Shown piece after piece: positions 33,951 through 42,373 of a DNA stretch of 64,000 nt; the first letter of the stretch is position 1, and every line of letters begins with the position of its first letter. Under the pieces are notes generated by a model that had not been told where the DNA came from, searched no databases, and was given only the letters and a program-made list of their open reading frames with translations. The translations under genes and the position numbers were made by a program. The stretch spans positions 682,001 through 746,000 of the forward strand of contig NZ_JAPMIT010000002.1 of NCBI RefSeq assembly GCF_026410545.1, given 5' to 3'. The stretch is from Microbacterium sp. STN6. GTDB taxonomy: Bacteria; Actinomycetota; Actinomycetes; Actinomycetales; Microbacteriaceae.

Positions 33951-34031
33951 CGTTCCACCCGAGTTTCACCTGTTCCAAACAGCTTGCCCTCACTGAGTAA
34001 TTCCGCCTACGAGCGTCCAAGAGGTCCTGCC

Positions 34032-34871
34032 GTGAATCGAACCGAACGCAATGCACTGGTCGTCGAGAACCTGCCCCTGGTGGGCTACCTCGTCTCAGAT
34101 CTGTGTGCCCGGGCCACGCACCTGTCGCGCGACGACATGGCGTCTGCCGGATCGATCGCCCTCATCACTGCCGCCGAGGCATTCAAGCCCGAGCTCGGGA
34201 TTCCCTTCGGCGCGTATGCGCGCAAGCGCATCATCGGCGCCTTCGCCGACGAGATGCGCGCGGAGGACTGGGCCACCCGCTCGGCTCGCAAGCGCATCAA
34301 GGAGACGCTCGCGGTGCAGGAGACGCTGACCGCCGCTCTTGGTCGCACGCCCTCGGTCGACGAGATCGCGAACGCGCTCGGCGTCGAGCGCAGCATCGCG
34401 ACCGATGCCCTAGCGGATGCTGCCAGGACGCTCACGACGCTCGATGAGACCACCTCGGAGTTCCTCGCCTCCACCACGCCGCTTCCGGAGGAGACGCTGC
34501 TCGAGGGCGAGCAGCTGCGCTACCTGCGCACCGCCGTCACGGCACTGCCCGAGAAGATGCGGTATGTCATCGAGCAGATCTACTTCGAGGACCGTTCCGT
34601 CAAGGAGATCGCCGAGGAGCTCGGCACCACGCACTCCGCGGTCTCCCAGCAGCGCTCCGAGGCGATCCGCCTGCTGCGCGACGGGCTCGGCACGCACTAC
34701 GCAGACGTTCCCGAGGCCGACTACGCGCCGCAGTCGCGCATTTCGCCGGTGAGCCGCGAGGCGTACCTGGCCCGGGTGGCCGAGCAGGCCGCCGCCGGTC
34801 TCAGCCGCATGGCGCGCCCCGCGATGGCGCAGGCGCCGCGCGTCGGCGTCGCGGTCGGCCGCGCCGGCTGA
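34032..34871 (+). CDS. fliA: Flagellar sigma factor (sigma-28, FliA/WhiG family)
   Basis: 279 residues from GTG 34032, with AAGAGG upstream. Region 2 (LPLVGYLVSDLCARATHLSRDDMASAG, then IPFGAYARKRIIGAFADEMR), region 3 (LGRTPSVDEIANALGV) and region 4 (LPEKMRYVIEQIYFEDRSVKEIAEELGTTHSAVSQQRSEAIRLL) are all present. It directs transcription of late flagellar genes; five matching promoters exist in the island. No anti-sigma factor FlgM is found in the window, so its control may be transcriptional, through the motif array upstream, or the anti-sigma lies elsewhere. Confidence 0.95.
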   Translation: MNRTERNALVVENLPLVGYLVSDLCARATHLSRDDMASAGSIALITAAEAFKPELGIPFGAYARKRIIGAFADEMRAEDWATRSARKRIKETLAVQETLTAALGRTPSVDEIANALGVERSIATDALADAARTLTTLDETTSEFLASTTPLPEETLLEGEQLRYLRTAVTALPEKMRYVIEQIYFEDRSVKEIAEELGTTHSAVSQQRSEAIRLLRDGLGTHYADVPEADYAPQSRISPVSREAYLARVAEQAAAGLSRMARPAMAQAPRVGVAVGRAG

Positions 34872-34925
34872 CGCTGCCCTCGTCCCGCGCCGGCCGCAAC
34901 ACAGCCTCCTGTTTTCGTCACGGCG

Positions 34926-34954
34926 CCTAACGCACGGATGCGGGATGCCGATAG
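34926..34954 (+). promoter_or_regulatory. Sigma-28-type promoter of fliC
   Basis: CCTAAC at 34926-34931, 15 bases, GCCGATAG at 34947-34954: the best match to the flagellar consensus. The start point should lie near 34961, giving a leader of about 50 bases. Confidence 0.9.
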
Positions 34955-34966
34955 CTACCAGTGTCA

Positions 34967-35004
34967 GGCCATGGATGGCCGACTTAGGACCCAGTCACGG
35001 AGGA
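34967..35004 (+). promoter_or_regulatory. Candidate CsrA-binding leader of flagellin mRNA
   Basis: GGCC-ATGGAT-GGCC (34967-34980) forms a short hairpin that displays GGA in its six-base loop, the classical CsrA site. A second GGA pair is in the Shine-Dalgarno sequence CACGGAGGA (GGAGGA at 34999-35004), 26 bases downstream. This spacing lets one CsrA dimer bridge both, as known for hag in Bacillus, and would block flagellin translation until FliW removes CsrA. Confidence 0.6.
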
Positions 35005-35011
35005 ATTCATC

Positions 35012-36163
35012 ATGGGTATGACAATCAACACCAACATTTCGGCACTCAACACGTACCGGAACCTGTCCAACACGCAGAACGACCTGTCGAAGTCGCTTGA
35101 GAAGCTCTCCAGCGGCCTTCGCATCAACCGCGCGGCGGACGACGCAGCAGGACTGGCCATCTCGGAGGGCCTGAAGTCGCAGATCGGTGGCCTCACAGTC
35201 GCCGCCCGCAACTCTCAGGACGGCATCAGCGTCATTCAGACGACTGAAGGTTCGCTCACCGAGGTTCAGTCGATCCTGCAGCGCATGCGCGACCTCGCTG
35301 TTCAGGCCGGTAACGACTCGAACAACGCGGATTCCCGCAAGGCGATCAGCACGGAGGCCAGCGCGCTGAACGACGAGCTCACGCGCATCTCGCAGTCGAG
35401 CAACTTCAACGGCATCAACCTGCTCGACGGCACCGCCGGCACGAACGGCAAGCTCGCCTTCCAGGTCGGCGCGAACGGTACTGCGGCAGACCAGATCACG
35501 GTCGACCTCAGCAGCGCGAACGTCGCCACGATCGCTAGCGCGCTCGGAGTCGGCAACACGGGTGGCAACTTCACCGCTGCGCCCGCCACCGTTGCTGGAG
35601 CTCAGGCGTTCAGCGTCGCGAACGGCGACGGGTCCGTCACGGCTGTGACGACCGCTGCGCTGAGTGGCACGTACGCGACCGCTGGCGATGTCGCCGACGC
35701 CCTGAACGCCGACAAGACGTTCTCGGCGAACCTCATCGCGACCGTGAACGCCGCCGGTGACCTCAACGTGAAGTCACTGACCGGCGGAACCGTCTCGGTC
35801 GCCGCGGCACCTGGTACCGGCCTCACCGCCGCGACCACGCAGCCGGCCGCAGCAACGGGTGGTCTCGACTTCACCAGTGCTACGGGCGCCCAGGCAGCCA
35901 TCAAGCTGCTTGACACGCAGATCACGAAGGTCTCGACCGCTCGTGCGCAGCTCGGTGCTGACCAGAACCGGTTCGAGCACACCATCAACAACCTGAACGT
36001 CAGCAAGGAGAACCTCTCCGCGTCGTCGTCGCGCATCACCGACACCGACATGGCTTCAGAGATGGTGAACTACACCCGCGCGAACATCCTGTCGCAGGCC
36101 GGCACCGCGATGCTCGCTCAGGCGAACCAGTCGAACCAGGGAGTTCTGCAGCTCCTGCGCTAG
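35012..36163 (+). CDS. fliC: Flagellin
   Basis: 383 residues. The conserved N-terminus (MTINTNISALNTYRNLSNTQNDLSKSLEKLSSGLRINRAADDAAGLAISE) and C-terminus (SSSRITDTDMASEMVNYTRANILSQAGTAMLAQANQ) form the D0/D1 core of the filament. The middle (about residues 170-300) is a variable Ala/Thr/Gly-rich surface domain, larger than in minimal flagellins. The last residues (GVLQLLR) are standard. GGAGG lies nine bases before ATG 35012; an internal ATG two codons later is possible. A strong hairpin follows the gene. Confidence 0.97.
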   Translation: MGMTINTNISALNTYRNLSNTQNDLSKSLEKLSSGLRINRAADDAAGLAISEGLKSQIGGLTVAARNSQDGISVIQTTEGSLTEVQSILQRMRDLAVQAGNDSNNADSRKAISTEASALNDELTRISQSSNFNGINLLDGTAGTNGKLAFQVGANGTAADQITVDLSSANVATIASALGVGNTGGNFTAAPATVAGAQAFSVANGDGSVTAVTTAALSGTYATAGDVADALNADKTFSANLIATVNAAGDLNVKSLTGGTVSVAAAPGTGLTAATTQPAAATGGLDFTSATGAQAAIKLLDTQITKVSTARAQLGADQNRFEHTINNLNVSKENLSASSSRITDTDMASEMVNYTRANILSQAGTAMLAQANQSNQGVLQLLR

Positions 36164-36194
36164 TCGTCACTGACTGACGCACGGTGAAAGCCGT

Positions 36195-36242
36195 CCGACG
36201 GCGGCCGAGGGGGAACTGGACCTCGCTCTCGGCCGCCGTCGG
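36195..36242 (+). terminator. Strong hairpin after flagellin
   Basis: CCGACGGCGGCCGAG (36195-36209) and CTCGGCCGCCGTCGG (36228-36242) form a perfect 15-bp stem with an 18-base loop. No U-run follows, so it may act as a stabilising or partly terminating hairpin between the highly expressed fliC and fliD. Confidence 0.75.
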
Positions 36243-36256
36243 TCATTCACCGCCCG

Positions 36257-36400
36257 ATCGCAAAACCAGCACCATCGCAAAACCAGCACCACCCCGAAGC
36301 ACCGCCCAGCATCACCCCGAAGCACCACCCCGAATAACCGCCCCGCACCATCCCGAACCGCATCACCGCTATCCCGAACACCAGCTCAGCGCCTGACACG
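36257..36400 (+). other. C/A-rich, G-poor repetitive spacer before fliD (possible Rho-utilisation region)
   Basis: It starts with two exact copies of ATCGCAAAACCAGCACC (36257-36273, 36274-36290), followed by several CACC(C)CGAAGCACC-like units. The stretch is very poor in G on the coding strand, in a genome where G and C are balanced. Unstructured C-rich RNA is where Rho loads. Together with the fliC hairpin this may lower fliD expression relative to flagellin. It contains no gene. Confidence 0.5.
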
Positions 36401-36420
36401 CCCCGCGAGAGGAACCGATC

Positions 36421-37803
36421 ATGACAGTGGGAATCGACGGCCTCGTCAGCGGGCTCGACACCACGAGCCTGATCAACAGCCTCATGCAGGTCGAGGCGCA
36501 GCCGCAGACCATGCTGAAGAACAAGGTCTCGACCACGCAAAGCCTGGTCTCGGCCTTCCAGAGCCTGAACACCCGCGCCGCGACGCTCGGCTCGCTCGCC
36601 GACGCGACAGCCAAGCCCGGTGCCCTCGACCTCTACAAAGCCTCCAGCAGCTCAAGCGCCGTGAGCGTCACCGTCGCGGCGGGCGCCAGCGCCGGCCAGA
36701 TCGACCTCACGGTGGGCCAGATGGCGCAGCGCCAGGTGAGCGTCACCGCGACGATGAGCGCCTGGCCCGTTGACCCGCCCGTGCTCACGGTCGTCGGCGC
36801 CGACGGCACCACGACCGAGGTCACTGCCGCGAGCACCGCTCTCGATGACGTCGTCACCGCGTTCAACGCGGCCGGCTCGGGGGTGACGGCCATGAAGGTC
36901 GCCTCGGGCACAGACGGCGCCGGCAATCCGCTCTTCCGTCTGCAGTTCAGCTCGAAGGAGACCGGCGCGGACGCCGCGTTCACGGTGTATCAGGGCTCCA
37001 AGGCCGACGTCACGGCGGGTACCGCGACCGACCTGAGCACGGTGGCAGGATCAGCCACGATCAAGAGTGCCCAGGACGCCACCGTCACGCTGTGGGCCGG
37101 CACGGCAGCCGAACAGCAGATCAGCTCGGCAAGCAATACGTTCACCGACCTCTTCCCCGGCGTCTCCGTCACCGTGAACTCGGTGAGCGCGACACCGGTC
37201 ACCCTCTCGATCCAGCAGGACACCGCCGCGGTCTCGAAGAAGGCCAGCGACCTCGTCGACTCGCTCAACGGCATCTTCGGCTACATCACCCAGCAGACGG
37301 CGACGACCACCTCCACGGATCCCGACACCGGCCGAACGGTCGTCACGGGTGGCGTGCTCTCGGGTGAATCGATCGTGCGCGACGTGAACCAGAAGATGAT
37401 GACGGCGGCAACCATGCCGATCAACGGGCACTCGCCCTCCGAGATCGGCATCAGCATCGCCGAGGACGGCACCATCGCGTTCGACTCGGACAAGTTCGCC
37501 GCGGCCCTCGCAAAGGATCCCTCGTTCGCCCAGAGCACGCTCCAGGCGATTGCACAGCGGGTAGCGGATGCCGGCAAGGTCGTCTCCGACCAGTACAACG
37601 GAACGCTCACCGGCACCATCAAGGGCCAGCAGTCGCTCATCACCGACTACAACAAGCAGATCAGCGACTGGGACCTGCGCCTCGCCGACCAGCGCACGGC
37701 TCTCGAGAAGACGTATGCGACGCTCGAGGTCAACCTGAGCAACCTGCAATCGCAATCCAACTGGCTGACCGGCCAGCTCGCCGGCCTCTCCACGGGCGGC
37801 TGA
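36421..37803 (+). CDS. fliD: Flagellar filament cap protein FliD
   Basis: 460 residues with the FliD N-terminus (VGIDGLVSGLDTTSLINSLMQVEAQPQTMLKNKV), a central D2-D3 region (about 90-380) and a C-terminal coiled coil ending SQSNWLTGQLAG. The pentamer caps the filament and promotes flagellin folding. No sigma-28 element was found immediately upstream, so it is probably read from the fliC promoter past the hairpin. Its stop overlaps the fliS start. Confidence 0.95.
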   Translation: MTVGIDGLVSGLDTTSLINSLMQVEAQPQTMLKNKVSTTQSLVSAFQSLNTRAATLGSLADATAKPGALDLYKASSSSSAVSVTVAAGASAGQIDLTVGQMAQRQVSVTATMSAWPVDPPVLTVVGADGTTTEVTAASTALDDVVTAFNAAGSGVTAMKVASGTDGAGNPLFRLQFSSKETGADAAFTVYQGSKADVTAGTATDLSTVAGSATIKSAQDATVTLWAGTAAEQQISSASNTFTDLFPGVSVTVNSVSATPVTLSIQQDTAAVSKKASDLVDSLNGIFGYITQQTATTTSTDPDTGRTVVTGGVLSGESIVRDVNQKMMTAATMPINGHSPSEIGISIAEDGTIAFDSDKFAAALAKDPSFAQSTLQAIAQRVADAGKVVSDQYNGTLTGTIKGQQSLITDYNKQISDWDLRLADQRTALEKTYATLEVNLSNLQSQSNWLTGQLAGLSTGG

Positions 37804-38231
37804 TGACGATGACCATGGCAAACACCACCCTCCGCTCTCAGTACGCACGCGATGCGGTCCTCTCGGCAAGTCCCGCACGCCTGCTGACGATGCTCTACGA
37901 CCGGCTGCTGCTCGACCTCAACCGGGCAGAAGAGGCCCAGTTGGGCGCAGACTGGCCGCTCGCCAACGAGAACCTGCAGCACGCGCAGGCCATCATCGCC
38001 GAGTTGCAGACCTCGCTGCGGCCCGACGCCTGGGACGGCGCCGAGGGCATCATGGCCCTCTACACGTACCTGTCGACCGCCCTGATCAACGCGAACATCC
38101 ATCGGGATCCGGCGCGCACCCGCGAGGCGATCGACCTGCTCGAACCCCTGCGCCAGGCCTGGCACGAGGCGGCCAACTCGCTGCCCGTCGCCGCTGCGCA
38201 GAACAGCGGAGGGGAGCTCGGCGTTGCCTGA
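37803..38231 (+). CDS. fliS: Flagellin export chaperone FliS
   Basis: 142 residues from an ATG overlapping the fliD stop. The FliS pattern SQYARDAVLSASPARLLTMLYDRLLLDLNRAEEA, then WPLANENLQHAQAIIAELQTSLR, is complete. FliS binds the C-terminus of flagellin in the cytoplasm and prevents early polymerisation. Confidence 0.95.
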   Translation: MTMTMANTTLRSQYARDAVLSASPARLLTMLYDRLLLDLNRAEEAQLGADWPLANENLQHAQAIIAELQTSLRPDAWDGAEGIMALYTYLSTALINANIHRDPARTREAIDLLEPLRQAWHEAANSLPVAAAQNSGGELGVA

Positions 38232-38562
38232 GTACGAGACACAGACCGACGAGAAGGTCCTCGGCGAATGGGAGAGCATTCTCTCCGGCCTTGAGCGCGA
38301 CCTCACGCTTCTTCAGACCAACGGAGCGGATGCGGCCACGACCGCGCGCCTCGCCTTCCCGGCCGGCGCGCTTCCCCGCGTCTCCGGCCCGATTCCGGCG
38401 CACCTCGTGGCACGCGCACAGCGGGTGCTCGACGCACAGACTGAGGCCCTCACGCACCTGCAGCAGGCGCTGGCGTCGACCAGCCGGCATATCGCCGCTG
38501 TGCGCTCGGTCCCACAGGTCAGTGGCCGTGGCGCATCCGTGTATCTGGATGCCGTCGGCTGA
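38224..38562 (+). CDS. FliT-like small helical protein
   Basis: A 112-residue protein starting with TTG inside the end of fliS (8-bp overlap). It is helical and acidic at the N-terminus (EWESILSGLERDLTLLQ), with a Pro-rich middle and a second helix (ARAQRVLDAQTEALTHLQQALASTSRHIAAV). FliT, the FliD chaperone, is the expected occupant of this position, but no signature residues can be matched. The role is inferred from gene order only. Confidence 0.6.
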   Translation: MPEYETQTDEKVLGEWESILSGLERDLTLLQTNGADAATTARLAFPAGALPRVSGPIPAHLVARAQRVLDAQTEALTHLQQALASTSRHIAAVRSVPQVSGRGASVYLDAVG

Positions 38563-38608
38563 CGCATCGCTTCGAGGAGTATCCCGGCCGCTCCAATACG
38601 GTGCGTTG

Positions 38609-38637
38609 CCTAACGAAACCGTCGAGCATGCCGAGAG
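38609..38637 (+). promoter_or_regulatory. Sigma-28-type promoter of the flgB operon
   Basis: CCTAAC at 38609-38614, 15 bases, GCCGAGAG at 38630-38637. It drives flgB and the long row of basal-body genes, leaving a leader of about 70 bases to GTG 38715. Use of the late sigma factor for basal-body genes is unusual compared with enteric bacteria. Confidence 0.8.
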
Positions 38638-38714
38638 GTTGTAGCGAGCACGGATCGCTCGACTCTTGAGGCCACGGATCGGCCAATCACACTCTTCGTG
38701 AGGGGACGGCCGTC

Positions 38715-39056
38715 GTGCTTGAATCCGTGACGTCTGCCGCACTGACGAGCGCGCTCGACGCGCTCGCCCTGCGCCAGCGGACCATCGCAGACAACATCGC
38801 CAACGTCAACACGCCGAACTACCACGCCAAGCGCGTGCAGTTCGAGGATGCGCTTGCCGCCTCGGTCAAGGCCGGAGACGGCACAGTCGCCGCCACCACC
38901 GCGAACTCACTCGAGCCGACCCGCCTCAACGGCAACAACGTCAACCTCGACACCGAGACGCTCTCGAACATCGACACGGTGCTGCGGTACCAGTTCGCCA
39001 CCCAGGCTGAGGGCAACCTCTTCAACGGCGTGCGCGCGGCGATGAGGACGGCCTGA
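38715..39056 (+). CDS. flgB: Flagellar proximal rod protein FlgB
   Basis: 113 residues, GTG start with GAGGGG upstream. It carries the axial motif LALRQRTIADNIANVNTPNYHAKRVQFEDAL and a C-terminal helix (VLRYQFATQAEGNLFNGVRAAMRT). It forms the base of the rod above FliE. It overlaps flgC by one base. Confidence 0.95.
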   Translation: MLESVTSAALTSALDALALRQRTIADNIANVNTPNYHAKRVQFEDALAASVKAGDGTVAATTANSLEPTRLNGNNVNLDTETLSNIDTVLRYQFATQAEGNLFNGVRAAMRTA

Positions 39057-39445
39057 TGACCTTCGACGCGATCGGCATCGCCGGAACCGGCCTGACCCTG
39101 CACCGCAAGTGGCTCGACGCCATCAGCGACAACCTCGCCAACGCCAACAACGCCACACGCACGAGCGACGCGGCCTTCCAGGCCCGCTACATCGTGGCGC
39201 AGGCAGGGGAGGGGACCTCCGGCGCCTATGTGGCCGGCGTCGCGTACGGCGACGCGCAGGGCGTGATCGTCAACGACCCGAACAACCCGCTTGCGGACGC
39301 CGACGGCAATGTGCGCTACCCCGACGTCGACATGGGCGAGCAGATGGGCGAGCTCATCATGGCCCAGCGCGGATACCAGGCCAACGCCGCCGTCGTCGAC
39401 CGAGCCAAGACCACCTACGAAGCCGCACTGCAGATCGGACGCTGA
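39056..39445 (+). CDS. flgC: Flagellar proximal rod protein FlgC
   Basis: 129 residues with the axial N-terminus (IAGTGLTLHRKWLDAISDNLANANN) and the typical FlgC ending (DVDMGEQMGELIMAQRGYQANAAVVDRAKTTYEAALQIGR). It is a rod subunit, translated immediately after flgB. Confidence 0.96.
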   Translation: MTFDAIGIAGTGLTLHRKWLDAISDNLANANNATRTSDAAFQARYIVAQAGEGTSGAYVAGVAYGDAQGVIVNDPNNPLADADGNVRYPDVDMGEQMGELIMAQRGYQANAAVVDRAKTTYEAALQIGR

Positions 39446-39447
39446 TC

Positions 39448-39753
39448 ATGCCGATTCCCGCTCTCGGAGCCATCCAGTCGATCGCCGGCACCGCCGCGAC
39501 CCAGGCCACGACCGCCACGAACTCCACCGACGGTTCCGGCTTCGCGACCGCGCTCGGCGGCGCGGTCGACAACCTGCAGCAGTTGCAGTCGACCTCGAAC
39601 ACCCTGGCGATCAAGGCGGTCACGGGTGACCTCACCGACATTCACGACGCCACGATCGCGGCAACGAGGGCGCAGGTCACCCTCGAACTCGCCGCGGCCA
39701 TTCGTAACAAGGCCGTTGACGGGTTCAACGAGATCATGAGGATGCAGGCCTGA
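39448..39753 (+). CDS. fliE: Flagellar hook-basal body protein FliE
   Basis: 101 residues from ATG 39448. It ends in the FliE signature: a helix with DLTDIHDATIAATRAQVTLELAAAIRNKAVDGFNEIMRMQ. FliE joins the MS ring to the rod. It starts two bases after flgC and overlaps the fliF start by one base. Confidence 0.93.
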   Translation: MPIPALGAIQSIAGTAATQATTATNSTDGSGFATALGGAVDNLQQLQSTSNTLAIKAVTGDLTDIHDATIAATRAQVTLELAAAIRNKAVDGFNEIMRMQA

Positions 39754-41357
39754 TGCCCGCTGCAGTCACCTCCGTGCTGTCGCGCCTCGGCGCGACCATC
39801 CGCGGGTTCAGCATTGCCCAGCGCACCATTGCGATCATCGGTATCGCGGTCGTCGTGCTCGGCGCCATCGCGCTCACGAGCTGGCTCGCGAAGCCCTCGT
39901 ACACGCCGCTGTTCTCGGGCCTAAGCGGTTCCGACGCGAACGCGATCGTCGAGCAGCTGCGCACCGACGGCGTCTCGTACGAGCTCGCCAACGGCGGCGG
40001 CACGGTGCTGGTGCCGGAAGCGTCGGTGTACGACGAGCGTCTGAAGGCGGCGGCCGCGGGCCTGCCGTCGTCGAGCACGGGCGGCTACGCGCTTCTCGAC
40101 AAGATGGGTGTCACCTCGAGCGAGTTCCAGCAGTCGGTCACGTACAAGCGGGCCATCGAAGGCGAGCTCGCCAAGACGATCTCGGCGATGAAGGGCGTTC
40201 AGACGGCATCCGTGCAGCTGGCGATTCCGAAGGAGACCGTGTTCACGTCCCAGAAGACGGACCCGACGGCATCCGTGTTCATCGAGACCCAGGCCGGCGT
40301 GAGCCTGACGACCGACCAGGTGCAGGCGATCGTGCACCTCACCAGCGCATCGATCGACGACATGAAGCCCACGGATGTCGCGGTCATCGACTCGCGCGGA
40401 ACCGTGCTCTCGGCCGTCGGCACCGGAGTCAACGGCTCGACCGACCAGCAGGCGGGTGACTACCAGGAGCGCGTGCGCACCGCGGTGCAGAGCATGCTCG
40501 ACAAGGTGGTCGGCACCGGAAATGCGACCGTCGTGGTGGCGGCCGACGTCAACCAGGAATCGGCGACGAGAACCGAGACGAGCTACTCGCAGCCGACGAG
40601 CGCGCCGTCGATCAACGAATCCACGACGAAGGAGACATACTCGGGAACCGGCGCCGGCTCGAGCGGCGTGCTCGGCCCCGACAACATCGCGGTGCCGAAC
40701 GGTTCGACCTCCGACGGCTCGTACAACTCGGAGAGCACGACCAAGAACAACGCGATCGACCAGGTGACGGAGACACGCAACATCCCGTCCGGCGCCATCG
40801 CGCGGCAGACCGTGTCGGTCGCGGTCGACTCGGCGGCCGCCAAGGGGATCAACGTCGCCGACCTGACCTCCCTCGTCTCGGCCGCCGCCGGCGTCGACAC
40901 GGCACGCGGAGACAAGGTGTCCGTGAAGGTCGTCGACTTCAGCCACGCCTCGGCAAAGGAGGCGGCGAAAGCCCTGGACGCCGCGAAGGCGCAGGATGCC
41001 GCCGACCAGTTCGCCGGCATTGTGAAGACGGTCATCATCACCCTCGGCATCCTCATCACGCTGGCACTCGGGCTCATCCTGTACGCACGCCGCTCGCGCA
41101 GGCAGCACCGCGAGACGGTGGAGGACTGGACGCTCACAGAGGCCGTGCCGTCTCTCGCCTCGGGCGCGGCGACTCTGCCGCTCACGGCGCCTGCCGCGCA
41201 GCCCGCCGCCGTTCCTGCCGCTCCCACTCTTCCGAGCCTGGGTGAGGCCTCCGACGTCGAACGTCGCCGCGCCGAGATCGGCGCCCTCGCAGAGCAGGAT
41301 CCGTCGCGTGCCGCCGACTTCCTGCGCAGCATGATGGATGAACGGCAGAACGCATGA
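39753..41357 (+). CDS. fliF: Flagellar MS-ring protein FliF
   Basis: 534 residues. Two membrane helices (about residues 23-45 and 425-447) flank the periplasmic ring-building domains, which begin with YTPLFSGLSGSDANAIVEQL and include the ring-building motif region around PTDVAVIDSRGTVLS. The cytoplasmic C-terminus ends in a segment (ERRRAEIGALAEQDPSRAADFLRSMMDE) that binds FliG. The stop overlaps the fliG start. Confidence 0.96.
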   Translation: MPAAVTSVLSRLGATIRGFSIAQRTIAIIGIAVVVLGAIALTSWLAKPSYTPLFSGLSGSDANAIVEQLRTDGVSYELANGGGTVLVPEASVYDERLKAAAAGLPSSSTGGYALLDKMGVTSSEFQQSVTYKRAIEGELAKTISAMKGVQTASVQLAIPKETVFTSQKTDPTASVFIETQAGVSLTTDQVQAIVHLTSASIDDMKPTDVAVIDSRGTVLSAVGTGVNGSTDQQAGDYQERVRTAVQSMLDKVVGTGNATVVVAADVNQESATRTETSYSQPTSAPSINESTTKETYSGTGAGSSGVLGPDNIAVPNGSTSDGSYNSESTTKNNAIDQVTETRNIPSGAIARQTVSVAVDSAAAKGINVADLTSLVSAAAGVDTARGDKVSVKVVDFSHASAKEAAKALDAAKAQDAADQFAGIVKTVIITLGILITLALGLILYARRSRRQHRETVEDWTLTEAVPSLASGAATLPLTAPAAQPAAVPAAPTLPSLGEASDVERRRAEIGALAEQDPSRAADFLRSMMDERQNA

Positions 41358-42373
41358 GCAGCGGGACCACCGTGCTGACCGGCACGCAGAAGGTGGCCGT
41401 CGTACTCATGAACATGTCGCACGAGCGTGCCGCGCAGGTCATGCGCGAGTTCAGCGAGACCGAGGCTGAGGAGATCGCGGCAGAGATCGTGCGGCTGCGC
41501 AAGGTGGACAAGGACGCCGCTGAGGCCACCCTTCTCGAGTTCCACGAGCTCACCCTGCAGGGCGGCTGGAGCCCGCGCGGCGGCCGCGACTTCGCCTCCG
41601 GCCTGCTCGAGGCGTCGTTCGGCGCCGAGAGAGCGGCCGGCGTGATGAGCAGGGTCGCGTCATCGATCGCGGGCCGTGCCTTCGAGTTTCTCGACGGCGC
41701 GGAATCGGGCCAGATCTCCAGCCTGCTCAACGGCGAACTGCCGCAGACCATCGCTCTCGTGCTCGCGTACCTGCGGCCCGACCAGGCATCCGCCGTGCTG
41801 GCGAGCCTCGAAGACCCGCTCCGCACCGACGTCGCCCAGTGCATCGCGACCATGGGCACGGCGACGCCGGAGGCCGTGAGTGTCGTGGCCGACACGCTCA
41901 AGGCGCGCGCCGGTGCGGTCGTGACAGCGCGCGAGTCGAGCGAGGTGATCGGGGGAGTGCAGCCGCTCGTCGAGATTATCAACCGCTCCGATGTCGCGAC
42001 CGAGCGCGCCCTGCTCGACGGCCTCGACGAGCGCGACCCCGAGCTTGCCGAAGAGGTTCGCTCGCGCATGCTGACCTTCGCCGACATCGTGAAGTTCGAG
42101 GCGAAGGACGTGCAGCAGGTGCTCCGTGGCATCGACGCCGCCATTCTTGCCCTCGCGATGAAGGGATCGGCCGAGACGGTCGTCGAGACCATCCGCACCA
42201 ACCTCTCCGAGCGCAACCGGGAACTCCTCAACGAGGAGCTCGAGGCGCTCGGCCCAGTGCGCGTCAGCCAGGTGGAGGAGGCACGCGCGGAGGTCGTGCG
42301 CTCCATCCGCGACCTCGAGGCTCAGGGCACGATCACCCTGCAGCGCGGAGACGAGGAGGAGTATGTCTACTGA
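41354..42373 (+). CDS. fliG: Flagellar motor switch protein FliG
   Basis: 339 residues. The middle domain carries ELPQTIALVLAYLRPDQASAVLASL with the conserved EHPQ-like position read as ELPQ. The C-terminal torque domain keeps the charged helix and FADIVKFEAKDVQQVLRGID. It sits on FliF and couples to MotA. It overlaps fliF by four bases and fliH by eleven. Confidence 0.96.
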   Translation: MSSGTTVLTGTQKVAVVLMNMSHERAAQVMREFSETEAEEIAAEIVRLRKVDKDAAEATLLEFHELTLQGGWSPRGGRDFASGLLEASFGAERAAGVMSRVASSIAGRAFEFLDGAESGQISSLLNGELPQTIALVLAYLRPDQASAVLASLEDPLRTDVAQCIATMGTATPEAVSVVADTLKARAGAVVTARESSEVIGGVQPLVEIINRSDVATERALLDGLDERDPELAEEVRSRMLTFADIVKFEAKDVQQVLRGIDAAILALAMKGSAETVVETIRTNLSERNRELLNEELEALGPVRVSQVEEARAEVVRSIRDLEAQGTITLQRGDEEEYVY

